From Myxococcales bacterium (GTDB lineage: Bacteria > Myxococcota_A > UBA9042), in contig SHZD01000031.1 in assembly GCA_009692465.1 (NCBI GenBank), positions 1-40,566 on the forward strand: 40,566 nucleotides of DNA. Reading direction: 5' to 3'. Below the pieces are notes generated by a model, which was not told where the DNA came from, searched no databases, and was given only the letters and a program-made list of their open reading frames with translations. The translations under genes were made by a program, and so were the position numbers. Shown here in pieces: positions 10,401-16,916 of the stretch (position 1 is the first letter of the stretch; each line of letters starts with the position of its first letter).

Positions 10401-11170
10401 TTTTGCAAACTGAACTAGGTGGCAAAACTGGCAAAGATCGCTGGTACTCTGCGGTCCGCAGCGCCAAGTCTGATCAATTCGCGGTGGTCGGCTGGCGCAC
10501 GGATCGGCGAACAATTTCGGTGCGCAAAGCTGACGGCCAAATCGTCGCCGAGTCGAGCTACGGCTACACCAAATCGTGGGCGTCGGCAGTGGCGGCAAGC
10601 GCCGATGGCGGCTATTGGGTGGGCGGCGTCGACGGCGCGTTCTCCTCCAGCAACCGTGTGACAGTCGACCGCTTTGACAGTAGCGGCAAGTTGTTGACCA
10701 GTTGGTGGTACGAAATTGCCGACCATACGGGGCCGTGCAGTGTGTTGCCTTTGCCCGACGGCGGCGTAGCAATGATCGTCAATACCATCAAACCCTTTAA
10801 TGGCGACGCGCTGCTCTTGCGCATGGATGCTGCCGGCACGCTGCTGGTGAGTAAGCAAGTTTTCAGCGGCTCCCTCCACGAGCCCATTTCGGCGATCTTG
10901 ATGGGCTCCACGATTGCGGTGGCCGTGCGCACCGGGCAGTCGTGGACAAATCGTGACGCCATGGCGGTGGGCATTGACCTCAACGGCAAGATCGTGTGGA
11001 CCGCCGCGCCACCGTCGACCTCGCCCAGCGAGTGGTCGGAGTTGTTGCTGCAGCCCGACGGTCGCATCCGTGCGATTGGCACCAAGGAACTGAACAGCGC
11101 CCGTCGGGTGTGGACGCGGACGCTGTCGGCCAAGGGTGAGCTGTTTTGCGGGCCGCCTTTGGCCAAGTGA
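4436..11170 (+). CDS. Giant Cys-rich and beta-propeller lipoprotein (2244 aa)
   Basis: Predicted surface or periplasmic lipoprotein. Residues 1-26 end in the lipobox WALGC, so C26 would be lipidated. An Ala/Asp-rich linker follows to about 120. Residues about 122-975 hold seven repeats of roughly 95 residues, each marked by DGnxCNGxLFCDK and several CxxGxC pairs. Residues about 1000-1395 and 1405-1790 are two series of propeller-like blades (DGWLLRL..DG..LW...FGG). A second short Cys-rich block (about 1792-1878) and a third propeller series to the end follow. The blades resemble delta-60/SBBP-type repeats. The gene overlaps the upstream protease by 11 bases. A paralogous design is seen in the minus-strand gene at 25652-27778. 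Role unknown; adhesion or scaffold is a guess. Confidence 0.85.
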   Translation: MPTNNPTVQRSLLGLFVMMAAWALGCSENKTAALSGASAATSGGDATVDGAVGLGDVAVAKADSAAVSESVDDGPVDTGGAILDQPDAGGAPELVDLIDLPPNQDSTTTDGISAELPATASPCAQNSDCPPPTEPCLEARCEAKTATCKAVFVIDGSLCSDSEPCTVGDSCQKGACVAGKLGCGCKTAKDCGLFDDGNLCNGQWICDLTANPSVCASKPGSKVTCPASTSPCSAPVCNPVSGACDVTAVGDGSVCEDGKACTSGDTCGGGLCIGGPDACLCKKNSDCTDDGDACNGLPYCDKSELPWSCKLNPGTVLTCSPASDTACLKNTCNALTGTCGLLATNSGGACQDGDSCTVNDLCAQGLCTPGTSKCGCVINSDCAKLDDGNGCNGSLFCNVMVTPHVCQTNPATVVVCPTAADSACKANQCDPKSAKCGFVLAKDSSPCDDGNPCTSGDGCDGGACIGGTKVCSCATTADCAASDDGDLCNGTLFCNKSKLPYQCEINPQSLVTCPSVGDTACLKNSCVKASGQCAPQAINASGACDADGQPCTGDDHCQFGLCVAGTNTCLCKQDSDCKSFEDGNACNGSLFCDKMAGKCVVNPNTVVVCSPANDTFCLANSCIPLSGTCALQPRNQGQTCDADANPCTAGDSCDKGVCSVGTNTCTCQTTSNCTGFEDGNACNGSLFCDKTKVPFVCAVNPATVIECGTGSPPACQKNQCNPKMGKCEYIAVTDYIGCDDGQICTVGDVCTAGKCAPGANLCQCVKDLDCAPLEDGNSCNGSLYCDKSKAPFLCKVLPISVVVCNSAQDLPCVKAVCQSQTGACSLAPVAVGAACNDDNACTGNDACANGDCNGNILICNDNNACSVDLCDAIDGCLGEINAAAACDDSNGCTVDACDAKQGCSHSAVSDGLACSDNNPCTISDSCGKGACAGQKGGSCDDGNPCTDDTCAPTGKSCSHIDNSAPCANGRSCSQGRCGGCQAWFRVVRKSCAEVLLTTGTKAGVAKACEWVGTKRKEELQAAIVLTDGRLLAVGAAGADNVQATQGWAVWHSPSGVHLAENVYGVAGLDRFLGAAPAPAAGAWLVGASQGQGAVLRPWLVRVDASGTQLSQQLLAPPLGTLATDKGSFDGATAMADGGVVAVGSIENASNGSADAVVARFDGQGKLLWSSVFGKESSAQTPQIDRLLAVVALAGNAGIVAAGHRGIVNAPAQQHDGWLLRLTTDGQSLWSKTFGGKTWDALGGVTQAANGDLLAVGTTAKATSAAAGEGWLLRVSTQGTLLQQTQVAGSHDDALHTVTELPGGDLLTGGTQSINFTGNSGWTSYDRGNGWAVRLAANGSVKWQRSFDQHGDDRLRGGAVLPGGDLFLVGDTRGPLATSAQDPDYSDGFALRVDAQSGESSCSCGFFTDLPTNDVASQLSAATTLTSDGVVAVGGWMASNGLLDGWLRAVEADGTVRWNHVLDRQGSDQLWGVAKSPQGILAVGETTSLGSGKRDGWLVLFDDVGKIVADFTAGGAEDDWLNAAAPLPGGGFVAAGGSFTASVGKDDGWLVAIGPDNKVLWEYRFGTAGSDQFKGVTVVGSGNSARILAVGFGKTAAGDEQIAAVLDMQGKVQTGKSGQLLAYSMHEAKSNYDRVFAVAARLDGSAWAPALLTALNQLAIVRFDGAGERQLPIALNYHPLKVPAQAIVILPDGGALMAGHQGPYADGSEIASAWRVDAAGAVVAWPSHLLTALAGKDSNNGINSVSLRGLIVTAAGSVIATGTRTDAVAKSTTGLVVRIDPGTGLIATTAINTACENWRCDATLHARKSHLPQLCDDAKLCTSGESCSAGACVHAPKLSCDDGSPCTTDTCIDNRGCQYAAAAEGLSCTASTLCAAGNCGMCTVDEVSWPDPTGHVGVAGATAAVGGGWWLAGNLAKSKLVGPYTGAWWRLDASGAVVASGSAAANTNDFLIQPVAMDNGGAWLAGISKDQTVGGADKSWLVQVDAQGMVLQTELGGKTGKDRWYSAVRSAKSDQFAVVGWRTDRRTISVRKADGQIVAESSYGYTKSWASAVAASADGGYWVGGVDGAFSSSNRVTVDRFDSSGKLLTSWWYEIADHTGPCSVLPLPDGGVAMIVNTIKPFNGDALLLRMDAAGTLLVSKQVFSGSLHEPISAILMGSTIAVAVRTGQSWTNRDAMAVGIDLNGKIVWTAAPPSTSPSEWSELLLQPDGRIRAIGTKELNSARRVWTRTLSAKGELFCGPPLAK

Positions 11171-11277
11171 ACGCAAGCGGCGCTCGGAGCCGGTTTCTTC
11201 GATCGTCGCAATGCAGTTGGAATCGCGATCGAAACGGCGCATGATACACAGCGGTGAATCACAGCCCAAGGTAAACG

Positions 11278-12159
11278 ATGCGCGCGACGACAATTTGGCC
11301 TGCAATTGCCGGTGCGATCTTGACAGTGGGTTGCTCTGACGCGGTGCCGCCAGCTGGCGATCCGGTCGACAGTGGCTCCGTCGCGACCTTTGCCTCGGAT
11401 ACCAAGCTGACTACCGACAGCAAGACCGCCGATACCGGCAAAAAGGTGGACACCTCGACCGAAGACGCGCTCGCCGGTGAACTTGCCGACGACAGCGTCG
11501 ATTCGACGGATGCGGCGCAAGTCGAGGTCGATTCCGCCGCTAGCTCCGATGCAGACGACGGACAAGACCCGCCCACCGATGTCAGTCCGGCCGCCTGCAC
11601 CAGCCAATGCAGCGGCAAATCGTGCGGCGACGACGGCTGTGGCGGTTCGTGTGGCAGTTGTCTGGCCACCCAACAGTGCCAGGTCAACAAATGCGTTGCC
11701 AAGCCGAATTTGGGTTGCGCCGGCTTGGCACTGAAAGAAAACTGGGCCGGAAAATTCAAGGGCGACTGCACCTTTGTGGCGGTGGGCGGATTGGTGCCGA
11801 TCAACGCCAAGACCAGTGGCGAAATGTCGTTTGCGATCAAGTGTTTCAACTCAAAATACTTAGTCAACGGCAAAATGGACGGCGAGGCATCGGGCAACAA
11901 GTTCGGCCTGACCATCGGCGGCACCTACGATCCGGCCAAGTTGCTGTTGGCTGGCACCTTGAGCTTGGGCGAAATCCTGTTGTGGAATTTGTTCACCTAT
12001 AAATTCGAAGGGCCCATCGACGGCACCCTCGATCCGGCGACCAACACCTTTAGCGGCAAGTGGAAAGTGGATTCGACCGAAGTGTTGTTTTTGGGGCAGC
12101 CCAGCCCGACGACGCCGCCATTCAAGTGCAGCGGCACCTGGTCGGCCACCGGCAGCTGA
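11278..12159 (+). CDS. Lipoprotein with Asp/Thr/Ser-rich linker and CGDDGCGGSCGSC motif (293 aa)
   Basis: Predicted lipoprotein of unknown function. The signal peptide MRATTIWPAIAGAILTVGC ends in a lipobox (LTVGC). A low-complexity acidic linker rich in Asp, Thr and Ser runs to about residue 100. Then comes a compact Cys cluster, CSGKSCGDDGCGGSCGSC followed by CQVNKC, which is common in secreted myxobacterial proteins. The C-terminal 150 residues alternate strand-like segments with Gly turns (KFGLTIGGTYDPAKLLLAGTL) and look like a single beta domain. The ribosome site is AAGG about 7 bases before ATG. It lies 107 bases after the giant lipoprotein gene and could be its distal operon member. 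Confidence 0.75.
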   Translation: MRATTIWPAIAGAILTVGCSDAVPPAGDPVDSGSVATFASDTKLTTDSKTADTGKKVDTSTEDALAGELADDSVDSTDAAQVEVDSAASSDADDGQDPPTDVSPAACTSQCSGKSCGDDGCGGSCGSCLATQQCQVNKCVAKPNLGCAGLALKENWAGKFKGDCTFVAVGGLVPINAKTSGEMSFAIKCFNSKYLVNGKMDGEASGNKFGLTIGGTYDPAKLLLAGTLSLGEILLWNLFTYKFEGPIDGTLDPATNTFSGKWKVDSTEVLFLGQPSPTTPPFKCSGTWSATGS

Positions 12160-12202
12160 CCGCGATCCCCCGCTTTGGGCGCATCTCGGTGTCACTGCGT
12201 CA

Positions 12203-12246
12203 CTTTTCTGTCAGGGACGTACGAGAGTACGGCCCTGACAGAAAAG
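12203..12246. repeat. Long perfect-arm hairpin downstream of the lipoprotein gene
   Basis: CTTTTCTGTCAGGG pairs with CCCTGACAGAAAAG (14 bp). A small AC/GG internal loop, a GTAC/GTAC stem and a GAGA tetraloop lie inside. It sits 43 bases after the stop codon. There is no T-run on the plus strand, so if it ends transcription it is atypical. It may be a remnant of a mobile repeat, though it lacks the family B core. Confidence 0.6.
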
Positions 12247-12260
12247 CTCCTTGCTCCTTG

Positions 12261-12330
12261 TCGAGCGACAGCGAGCGACAGCGAGTGACAGCGAGTGACA
12301 GCGAGTGACAGCGAGCGACAGCGAGCGACA
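12261..12330. repeat. 10-bp tandem array, seven units
   Basis: Seven head-to-tail units of GCGAGYGACA with very few changes (the first begins TC). It is intergenic, between the convergent ends of the genes ending at 12159 (+) and 12394 (-). The period is close to one DNA turn. Confidence 0.85.
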
Positions 12331-12393
12331 GGGCCCTGGCATCCCAAATCGGGGGCCGCGGAGAATTTCGATGGGCAATCCTGGCTGAAAGGC

Positions 12394-13047
12394 CTACAAT
12401 TCGGTAGGATTTTGCGATTTCGTCGGCTTTTTAGCCCGCCGTCGCAGTTGCGCGCAGTCCAGCGTCGCGTAGCCAGCACGGCCGATAGCCAATTCGATTT
12501 CGCGCCGAAACACCCGAAAAAACGGCGGCTGATCGGGCAAAGCGGGCTCGCGCGGCCGCGGAATTTGGCAATCGGCACCGTGAGCGCGGCTGGCAGACTG
12601 CCGGTCCCAGCGCAGCGATCCCTCGGACATGAGCACCGGAAAAGTCGCGCAATCAAAGGGCTTAAGCCCCGGCCAGCCCAACCCGAGGCTGTGGCCTGCG
12701 ACTTGCAGCGCACACGTATGATCGGCGCGCACAAACACGCAGCCTGGGCGATCAGGCTGGCCCGGCCGCGGACGCACAGCGGTTGCAGTCGCGATTCCGC
12801 TTGGAAAATCACAATGTTCCACGACCTCGTCAGTAAACCACTGGCCGGGGTCGCGGCGGTCGGCATCCATGTGCGCGGCGACTTGGGTAGCGACGTCGAG
12901 GATGGTCTGAACATGACCGACGTCGATCCAAATGCCGCCAACGCAACACGCAGCGCCACACTGGTCTAACCGACACGGTTGACCGCGGGCCGCCATCCAC
13001 AGGCTGGGGTGTAGCCAGGTCTTTTGGTGAATCAGTTTGCGTGCCAA
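12394..13047 (-). CDS. YkgJ/DUF3109-type Cys-cluster protein
   Basis: Cytoplasmic protein with the Cys pattern of the YkgJ/DUF3109 families, which are thought to bind a zinc or iron centre. Visible parts are RGQPCRLDQCGAACC (about residues 21-35), HCDFPSG, CALQVAGH, the late FDCATFPVL, and GADCQIPRP. The start is TTG at 13047, supported by GGAGG seven bases upstream; an internal ATG at 12996 would remove the residues just before the first Cys. The length (217 aa) fits the family. The gene stands alone and diverges from the VWA lipoprotein gene. No reaction is known for the family. Confidence 0.7.
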   Translation of the reverse strand: MARKLIHQKTWLHPSLWMAARGQPCRLDQCGAACCVGGIWIDVGHVQTILDVATQVAAHMDADRRDPGQWFTDEVVEHCDFPSGIATATAVRPRPGQPDRPGCVFVRADHTCALQVAGHSLGLGWPGLKPFDCATFPVLMSEGSLRWDRQSASRAHGADCQIPRPREPALPDQPPFFRVFRREIELAIGRAGYATLDCAQLRRRAKKPTKSQNPTEL

Positions 13048-13165
13048 GTGGGTGCCTCCGGCAGTAGGATTGCGCCGCGCTGGTTTGGGCGCAAGACCTC
13101 AATTTGGCCCCAAGCGTCCAAGGCGCACGCTTGCCCACGGTGGCACGCGCCGATTGTGAAGTTAC

Positions 13166-13306
13166 TTAGGGCTCGTGAAAAAATAACTCGACCGATCCGC
13201 GATTGGAACGGAGCGTCGAGTCGGCTTGCAAAGCCGCGAGTCAGCGACCCACCAAGCAAGCAATGGGCCCGGTGCAAAATCGACTTGTTTTTGCACCGGG
13301 CCCTTA
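13166..13306 (+). mobile_element. Family B MITE-like repeat, copy B1
   Basis: A 135-bp element (13169-13303) flanked by TTA on both sides. The left end is GGGCTCGTGAAAAAATAAC. The shared core GAGTCGGCTTGCAAAGCCGC (a short hairpin) follows, and the right end is a near-perfect hairpin at 13265-13303 with arms GGGCCCGGTGCAAAA and its complement. It belongs to the same end type as copy B2. Right after the right-hand TTA comes AGGAG, the Shine-Dalgarno of the VWA lipoprotein gene, so the element was inserted just in front of it. Confidence 0.85.
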
Positions 13307-13317
13307 AGGAGTTCACT

Positions 13318-15648
13318 ATGTTTGCACAACGATTTGTCTGCGGTGCGCTGCTGATCATGGTCGCGGCTTGCCAAAAACAGCCTGCAGTCGGCGAGGCGCG
13401 ACCTGCTCCAACCCCAGTCGCAGCTGCTGCGGCAGCTCCGGCACCGGGTGGCGACCAAGCAAACGCTCAGGCCACCGAAGAGCGCAGGCCAGTTGTCGCA
13501 GAATCGGCGGCGCAGGCCCCAAGCGCCGTGCAAGTGCCGACCGGCGGGGCAGCCGTCGCAGCGCCCGCACCAGCGGCCCAACCGCAACCGGACCGCGAAG
13601 GGGCAACTGCCGCCGATGACGACTGGTCGCCCGAAAAGGCATTTGCCGGCGCCGACAAACCCCAGTCCGCGGCTGCTGCCACCGACGATGTTGACAATAA
13701 CAAGGGCAAAAACGGTGGACGTGCAGGCGATAGCGGTGGCGGGCCGCAAGTGCGCAGCGCCCCAGCCGACGAGCCAGCGGAACCAGACTCAGAAAAGCAA
13801 CCAGCCCAAGCAATGAAGCCCGAAATGCCCAAGCCTATGGCCAAGCACAACGCTGCCGACCGCGATGAGAAGAGTCCGGCTCTGGCGCGCTCTAAGAAAG
13901 AAGCGGCCAGCGGTGGCGATAAAATGCCCGAAAAATCAAAATCTACCGCTGGAGCTCCGCCACACGAAGAACTTGAGATGCGCGACTCGACAGCCGAAGT
14001 GAGCGAGCCAAAAATGATCCGCAAAATCGGCAGTGGCTCTGGCGGTGCCATCGTACGGACTGAGGACAGCGGAATTGGCGCCCTGTATGTCCCGCAGCGC
14101 TCGAGCGACAAGATTTTTCGGTGGTTGCCGCGGGCCCCGAGTTTTTACCCACGCGATGCCCGCTATCGCTCCAATTACCTGCCTGGTCGCGGTTATCTCG
14201 ACCACTTGGCCGCCCAAATCCAAAGTGGCAAAGCCTTGGGCGTGGAGGGCGGGCTGGTCGCTGCCTCGCCCAGGCGCAGTCTGGCGCCACCGACCGCGGG
14301 CCAATCGCTGCGCGTCGCGGTGGACCTGTCGGAAGGCGAAGTGCCATTGACTGGTGGGCGGACGGTGTTGCGGGTGCGCCTGCGCGCTGCCGAACAAGGT
14401 CTGCGCGAGCGCGGCCCGCTGCGTCTGCATTTGGTGCTCGATTCTTCCGGCAGCATGAAAGGCAAGCCGTGGCAGCAAGTGTGCGCGGCGGTGCGCGATC
14501 TGGCGACGCGGCTGGGGCCCGCCGATCAACTGTCGGTGGTGCACTACGGCAGCGAAGCGTTTGTGCTGTCGGCGCCCGTGGCTGGCGGTCCAGGGTTGAT
14601 GCGGATCGCCGATCAAGTGTGCAAGTTGAAGCCGCGGGCAGAAACCAACACTTTCGCTGGCTTGCAACTGGGTTACCAGCAGGCTCGCTCTGCCTATACC
14701 CCTAACGCCAGCAACCGCGTGTTATTGTTGAGCGATGGCATGCCAACCGTCGGCCCCAACGATCCGTATGGCCTCACGGTCGAGACGGCGCGGGCGCTGG
14801 GCCAAGGCATCGTCACTTCGGCGATCGGGGTAGGCAATGATTTTGACGCTCTGCTGATGGATCGCGTCGCGCTCGAAGGCGGCGGCAATCACCATTTTGT
14901 CCGGGATAGTGCGGCGTTGCCGGCGGTGTTGACCGACGAATTGGAAGTTTTGACCAAACAAGCAGCCGAGGCGGTCGATGTGCGGATTCGCCTGCCGGGC
15001 GATGTCGGCTTGGTGGAGGTCGTCGGCTCCGAGCCGCTGTCCAACGCCGAAGCGCTGCGGGTGCGCCAAGTCGAAGTGGCCGCAGATCAACGTATTGCCC
15101 GCGAAAATCGCATCCCCGCCAACCGTGCCCGCGATTACGACGGCGGCGTGCGCTTCTTGCTGCCCAGTTTTCGGGCGGGCGACGAGCACAGTTTCCTGCT
15201 GGTGATCGAAGTGCCGCCCGGCTCGGAGCGCCGAGAAGTGGCGCGGGTCGAAGTGCGCTACAAGGACACCGTCGCCAAGCGCAACGGTCAGTTCGTCGGT
15301 GGTCGCTCGATCGACTATGCCCCGACGCGCAGCGCGGCGCCGCAGGGCGAACCTGAGGTCAAGCTGGCGTTGGGGCGGACCCGTGCTGGTTTGGCCTTAC
15401 AGCGGGCCAGTGAGTACCTCGACATCAACAATCTGCCGCGGATTCGCAGCGAATTGTACGCCGCCGCCCGCGAGTTGCAGCGAGCTGCCGACAGTATTGG
15501 CAGTGCTGCTGGGCATCGCGAGGCGACCCGCGTTCAGGCTTTGGCCGACGCGGCCGGTATGGCGTTGCAAAATGGCCAGCGGGCATGGCTGACCAGCGTT
15601 TTTCACTACAGTTGGCGCATGTGCGGCGAGACGGCTTGGGGCGGATGA
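13318..15648 (+). CDS. YfbK-like von Willebrand factor A (VWA) domain lipoprotein
   Basis: Predicted membrane-anchored VWA protein (776 aa). The signal peptide MFAQRFVCGALLIMVAAC ends in a lipobox. A long Ala/Pro/Glu-rich, low-complexity stretch occupies about residues 20-240. The VWA domain starts near residue 370: D375-x-S377-x-S379 (LVLDSSGSMKG), T445 (TNTFAGLQLGY) and D473 (LLLSDGMP) make a complete metal-dependent adhesion site. The closing segment, with ALGRTRAGLALQRASEYLDI and a Trp/His-containing tail, fits the YfbK group. AGGAG lies eight bases before the ATG; upstream in-frame sequence belongs to mobile repeat B1 and is not coding. The MDR gene starts 15 bases after the stop. Confidence 0.85.
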   Translation: MFAQRFVCGALLIMVAACQKQPAVGEARPAPTPVAAAAAAPAPGGDQANAQATEERRPVVAESAAQAPSAVQVPTGGAAVAAPAPAAQPQPDREGATAADDDWSPEKAFAGADKPQSAAAATDDVDNNKGKNGGRAGDSGGGPQVRSAPADEPAEPDSEKQPAQAMKPEMPKPMAKHNAADRDEKSPALARSKKEAASGGDKMPEKSKSTAGAPPHEELEMRDSTAEVSEPKMIRKIGSGSGGAIVRTEDSGIGALYVPQRSSDKIFRWLPRAPSFYPRDARYRSNYLPGRGYLDHLAAQIQSGKALGVEGGLVAASPRRSLAPPTAGQSLRVAVDLSEGEVPLTGGRTVLRVRLRAAEQGLRERGPLRLHLVLDSSGSMKGKPWQQVCAAVRDLATRLGPADQLSVVHYGSEAFVLSAPVAGGPGLMRIADQVCKLKPRAETNTFAGLQLGYQQARSAYTPNASNRVLLLSDGMPTVGPNDPYGLTVETARALGQGIVTSAIGVGNDFDALLMDRVALEGGGNHHFVRDSAALPAVLTDELEVLTKQAAEAVDVRIRLPGDVGLVEVVGSEPLSNAEALRVRQVEVAADQRIARENRIPANRARDYDGGVRFLLPSFRAGDEHSFLLVIEVPPGSERREVARVEVRYKDTVAKRNGQFVGGRSIDYAPTRSAAPQGEPEVKLALGRTRAGLALQRASEYLDINNLPRIRSELYAAARELQRAADSIGSAAGHREATRVQALADAAGMALQNGQRAWLTSVFHYSWRMCGETAWGG

Positions 15649-15663
15649 GTCCACTGGCGTAAC

Positions 15664-16713
15664 GTGGCACAATCGCAGCCCACGCGGCCGTTGTCGCTCC
15701 GTAACATCTTGAAAGCTATCGAACTTACTTCTTTCGGCCTCGAAAATCTGCGCATGGTTGAGCGCCCCGACCCGCAGCCGGCCCGTGGGCAAGTGCTGGT
15801 GCGACTGCGCGCCGCCTCGCTCAACTACCGCGATTTATTGATGGTTACCGGCAAGTACAACCCGCGCCAGCCGCTGCCGCTGGTCCCGCTGTCCGATGGT
15901 GCCGGCGAAGTGGTCGCGGTGGGCGAGGGCGTGCAGCATCTGCGACCCCAGGACAAGGTTGTCGCCCACTTCTGCCAGACGTGGCAGGCGGGGAATCAAC
16001 CGGAGGACGCCGCTCGGCACACGCTCGGCGGTCCGCTCGACGGTGCCCTGCAACAACTGTGGTTGCTCCCTGCCCACGGGGTGGTCAAGTTTCCGCAACA
16101 CTTGAGTTTTGAGCAAGCAGCCACCCTGCCCTGCGCGGCGCTGACGGCGTGGACTGCGCTTTTTGAACACGGCAATTTGCGCGCTGGCCAGACGGTGCTG
16201 GTGCAGGGATCTGGAGGTGTTTCAGTTTTTGCGCTCCAGCTGGCGCGTTTGGCCGGCGCTCAGGTCATCGCCACCTCGTCAAGCGACGACAAGCTGGACA
16301 AACTTCGACAGTTGGGCGCCAGCCACACCATTAACTACCGGCAAACGCCCAATTGGGGCAAGGCCGTCGCCGACTTGGGCGGCGCGGACCATGTGGTCGA
16401 AGTCGGCGGCGCGGGCACGCTGGCTCAAAGCTTGCGGGCGGTGCGTCCGGGCGGCCACATTGCGCTGATCGGGGTGTTGGCCGGCGGCGCCGCCGAGCTG
16501 AACCTGTTGCCGGTGCTGATGAATTCGGTGCGCGTCCACGGCGTGTTTGTCGGTTCCCACGCCGGAATGGCCAATTTGTTGCGGACGGTGGACACAGCCC
16601 AGTTGCAGCCCGTGATCGACAGCACATTGGGGTGGACTGCGATCGGCGAAGGGCTGCAGCGCATGCAGGCGGGCGGCCATTTCGGCAAGATTGCGCTAAC
16701 GATGTGTCCCTAA
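15664..16713 (+). CDS. MDR-family NAD(P)-dependent alcohol dehydrogenase / quinone oxidoreductase-like protein
   Basis: Medium-chain dehydrogenase/reductase of the zinc-lacking quinone-oxidoreductase-like branch (MDR7-like). Key segments are LRAASLNYRDLLMVTGKY, PLVPLSDGAGEVVAVGEGV (no His zinc ligand), TLPCAALTAWTALF, and the nucleotide loop VLVQGSGGVSVFALQLA followed by ATSSSDDKL and VVEVGGAGTLAQS. The start is GTG at 15664; a TTG at 15709 would give the usual MKAIELTSFG start and may be the true one. The last codons (Thr-Met-Cys-Pro-stop) lie inside mobile repeat B3, so the native C-terminus after GKIAL has been replaced. It is probably cotranscribed with the VWA gene. The substrate is unknown. 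Confidence 0.85.
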   Translation: MAQSQPTRPLSLRNILKAIELTSFGLENLRMVERPDPQPARGQVLVRLRAASLNYRDLLMVTGKYNPRQPLPLVPLSDGAGEVVAVGEGVQHLRPQDKVVAHFCQTWQAGNQPEDAARHTLGGPLDGALQQLWLLPAHGVVKFPQHLSFEQAATLPCAALTAWTALFEHGNLRAGQTVLVQGSGGVSVFALQLARLAGAQVIATSSSDDKLDKLRQLGASHTINYRQTPNWGKAVADLGGADHVVEVGGAGTLAQSLRAVRPGGHIALIGVLAGGAAELNLLPVLMNSVRVHGVFVGSHAGMANLLRTVDTAQLQPVIDSTLGWTAIGEGLQRMQAGGHFGKIALTMCP

Positions 16714-16837
16714 ATCACTCGATCGATTCGCGCAACACTGGAGCGGCGAGTCGGCCTTTGAGGCCGCGAGCTTAGCGACCCACAAAGCACGCAAACGGAA
16801 CCAGTCTCAGAATGACTTATTCTGGGACAGTTCCTAA
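16697..16837 (+). mobile_element. Family B MITE-like repeat, copy B3
   Basis: A 135-bp element (16700-16834) flanked by TAA on both sides. It shares the core GGAGCGGCGAGTCGGC and AGCGACCCAC with the other copies. Its small core hairpin reads GGCCT/AGGCC instead of GGCTT/AAGCC, a paired (compensating) change. The right hairpin has arms close to GGAACTGTCCCAGAAT. The left end overlaps the last codons and the stop of the upstream MDR gene. Confidence 0.85.
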
Positions 16838-16916
16838 GCGTGGATTGAAGGCTGTTGACACAGACCGCATACTACGGCCCCGACGGCCTTGCTTGCGGTG
16901 CCCGAGTGGAATCAAA

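Noticed and set aside
10612-11673. Minus-strand open frame (353 codons) across the end of the giant lipoprotein gene
   Set aside because: It is Arg/Ala-rich, spans two plus-strand genes, and has no signal or motif; an effect of high GC content.
13024-13317. N-terminal extension of the VWA protein
   Set aside because: It is read from mobile repeat B1 and the spacer before it; the ATG at 13318 has AGGAG and starts a clear lipoprotein signal.
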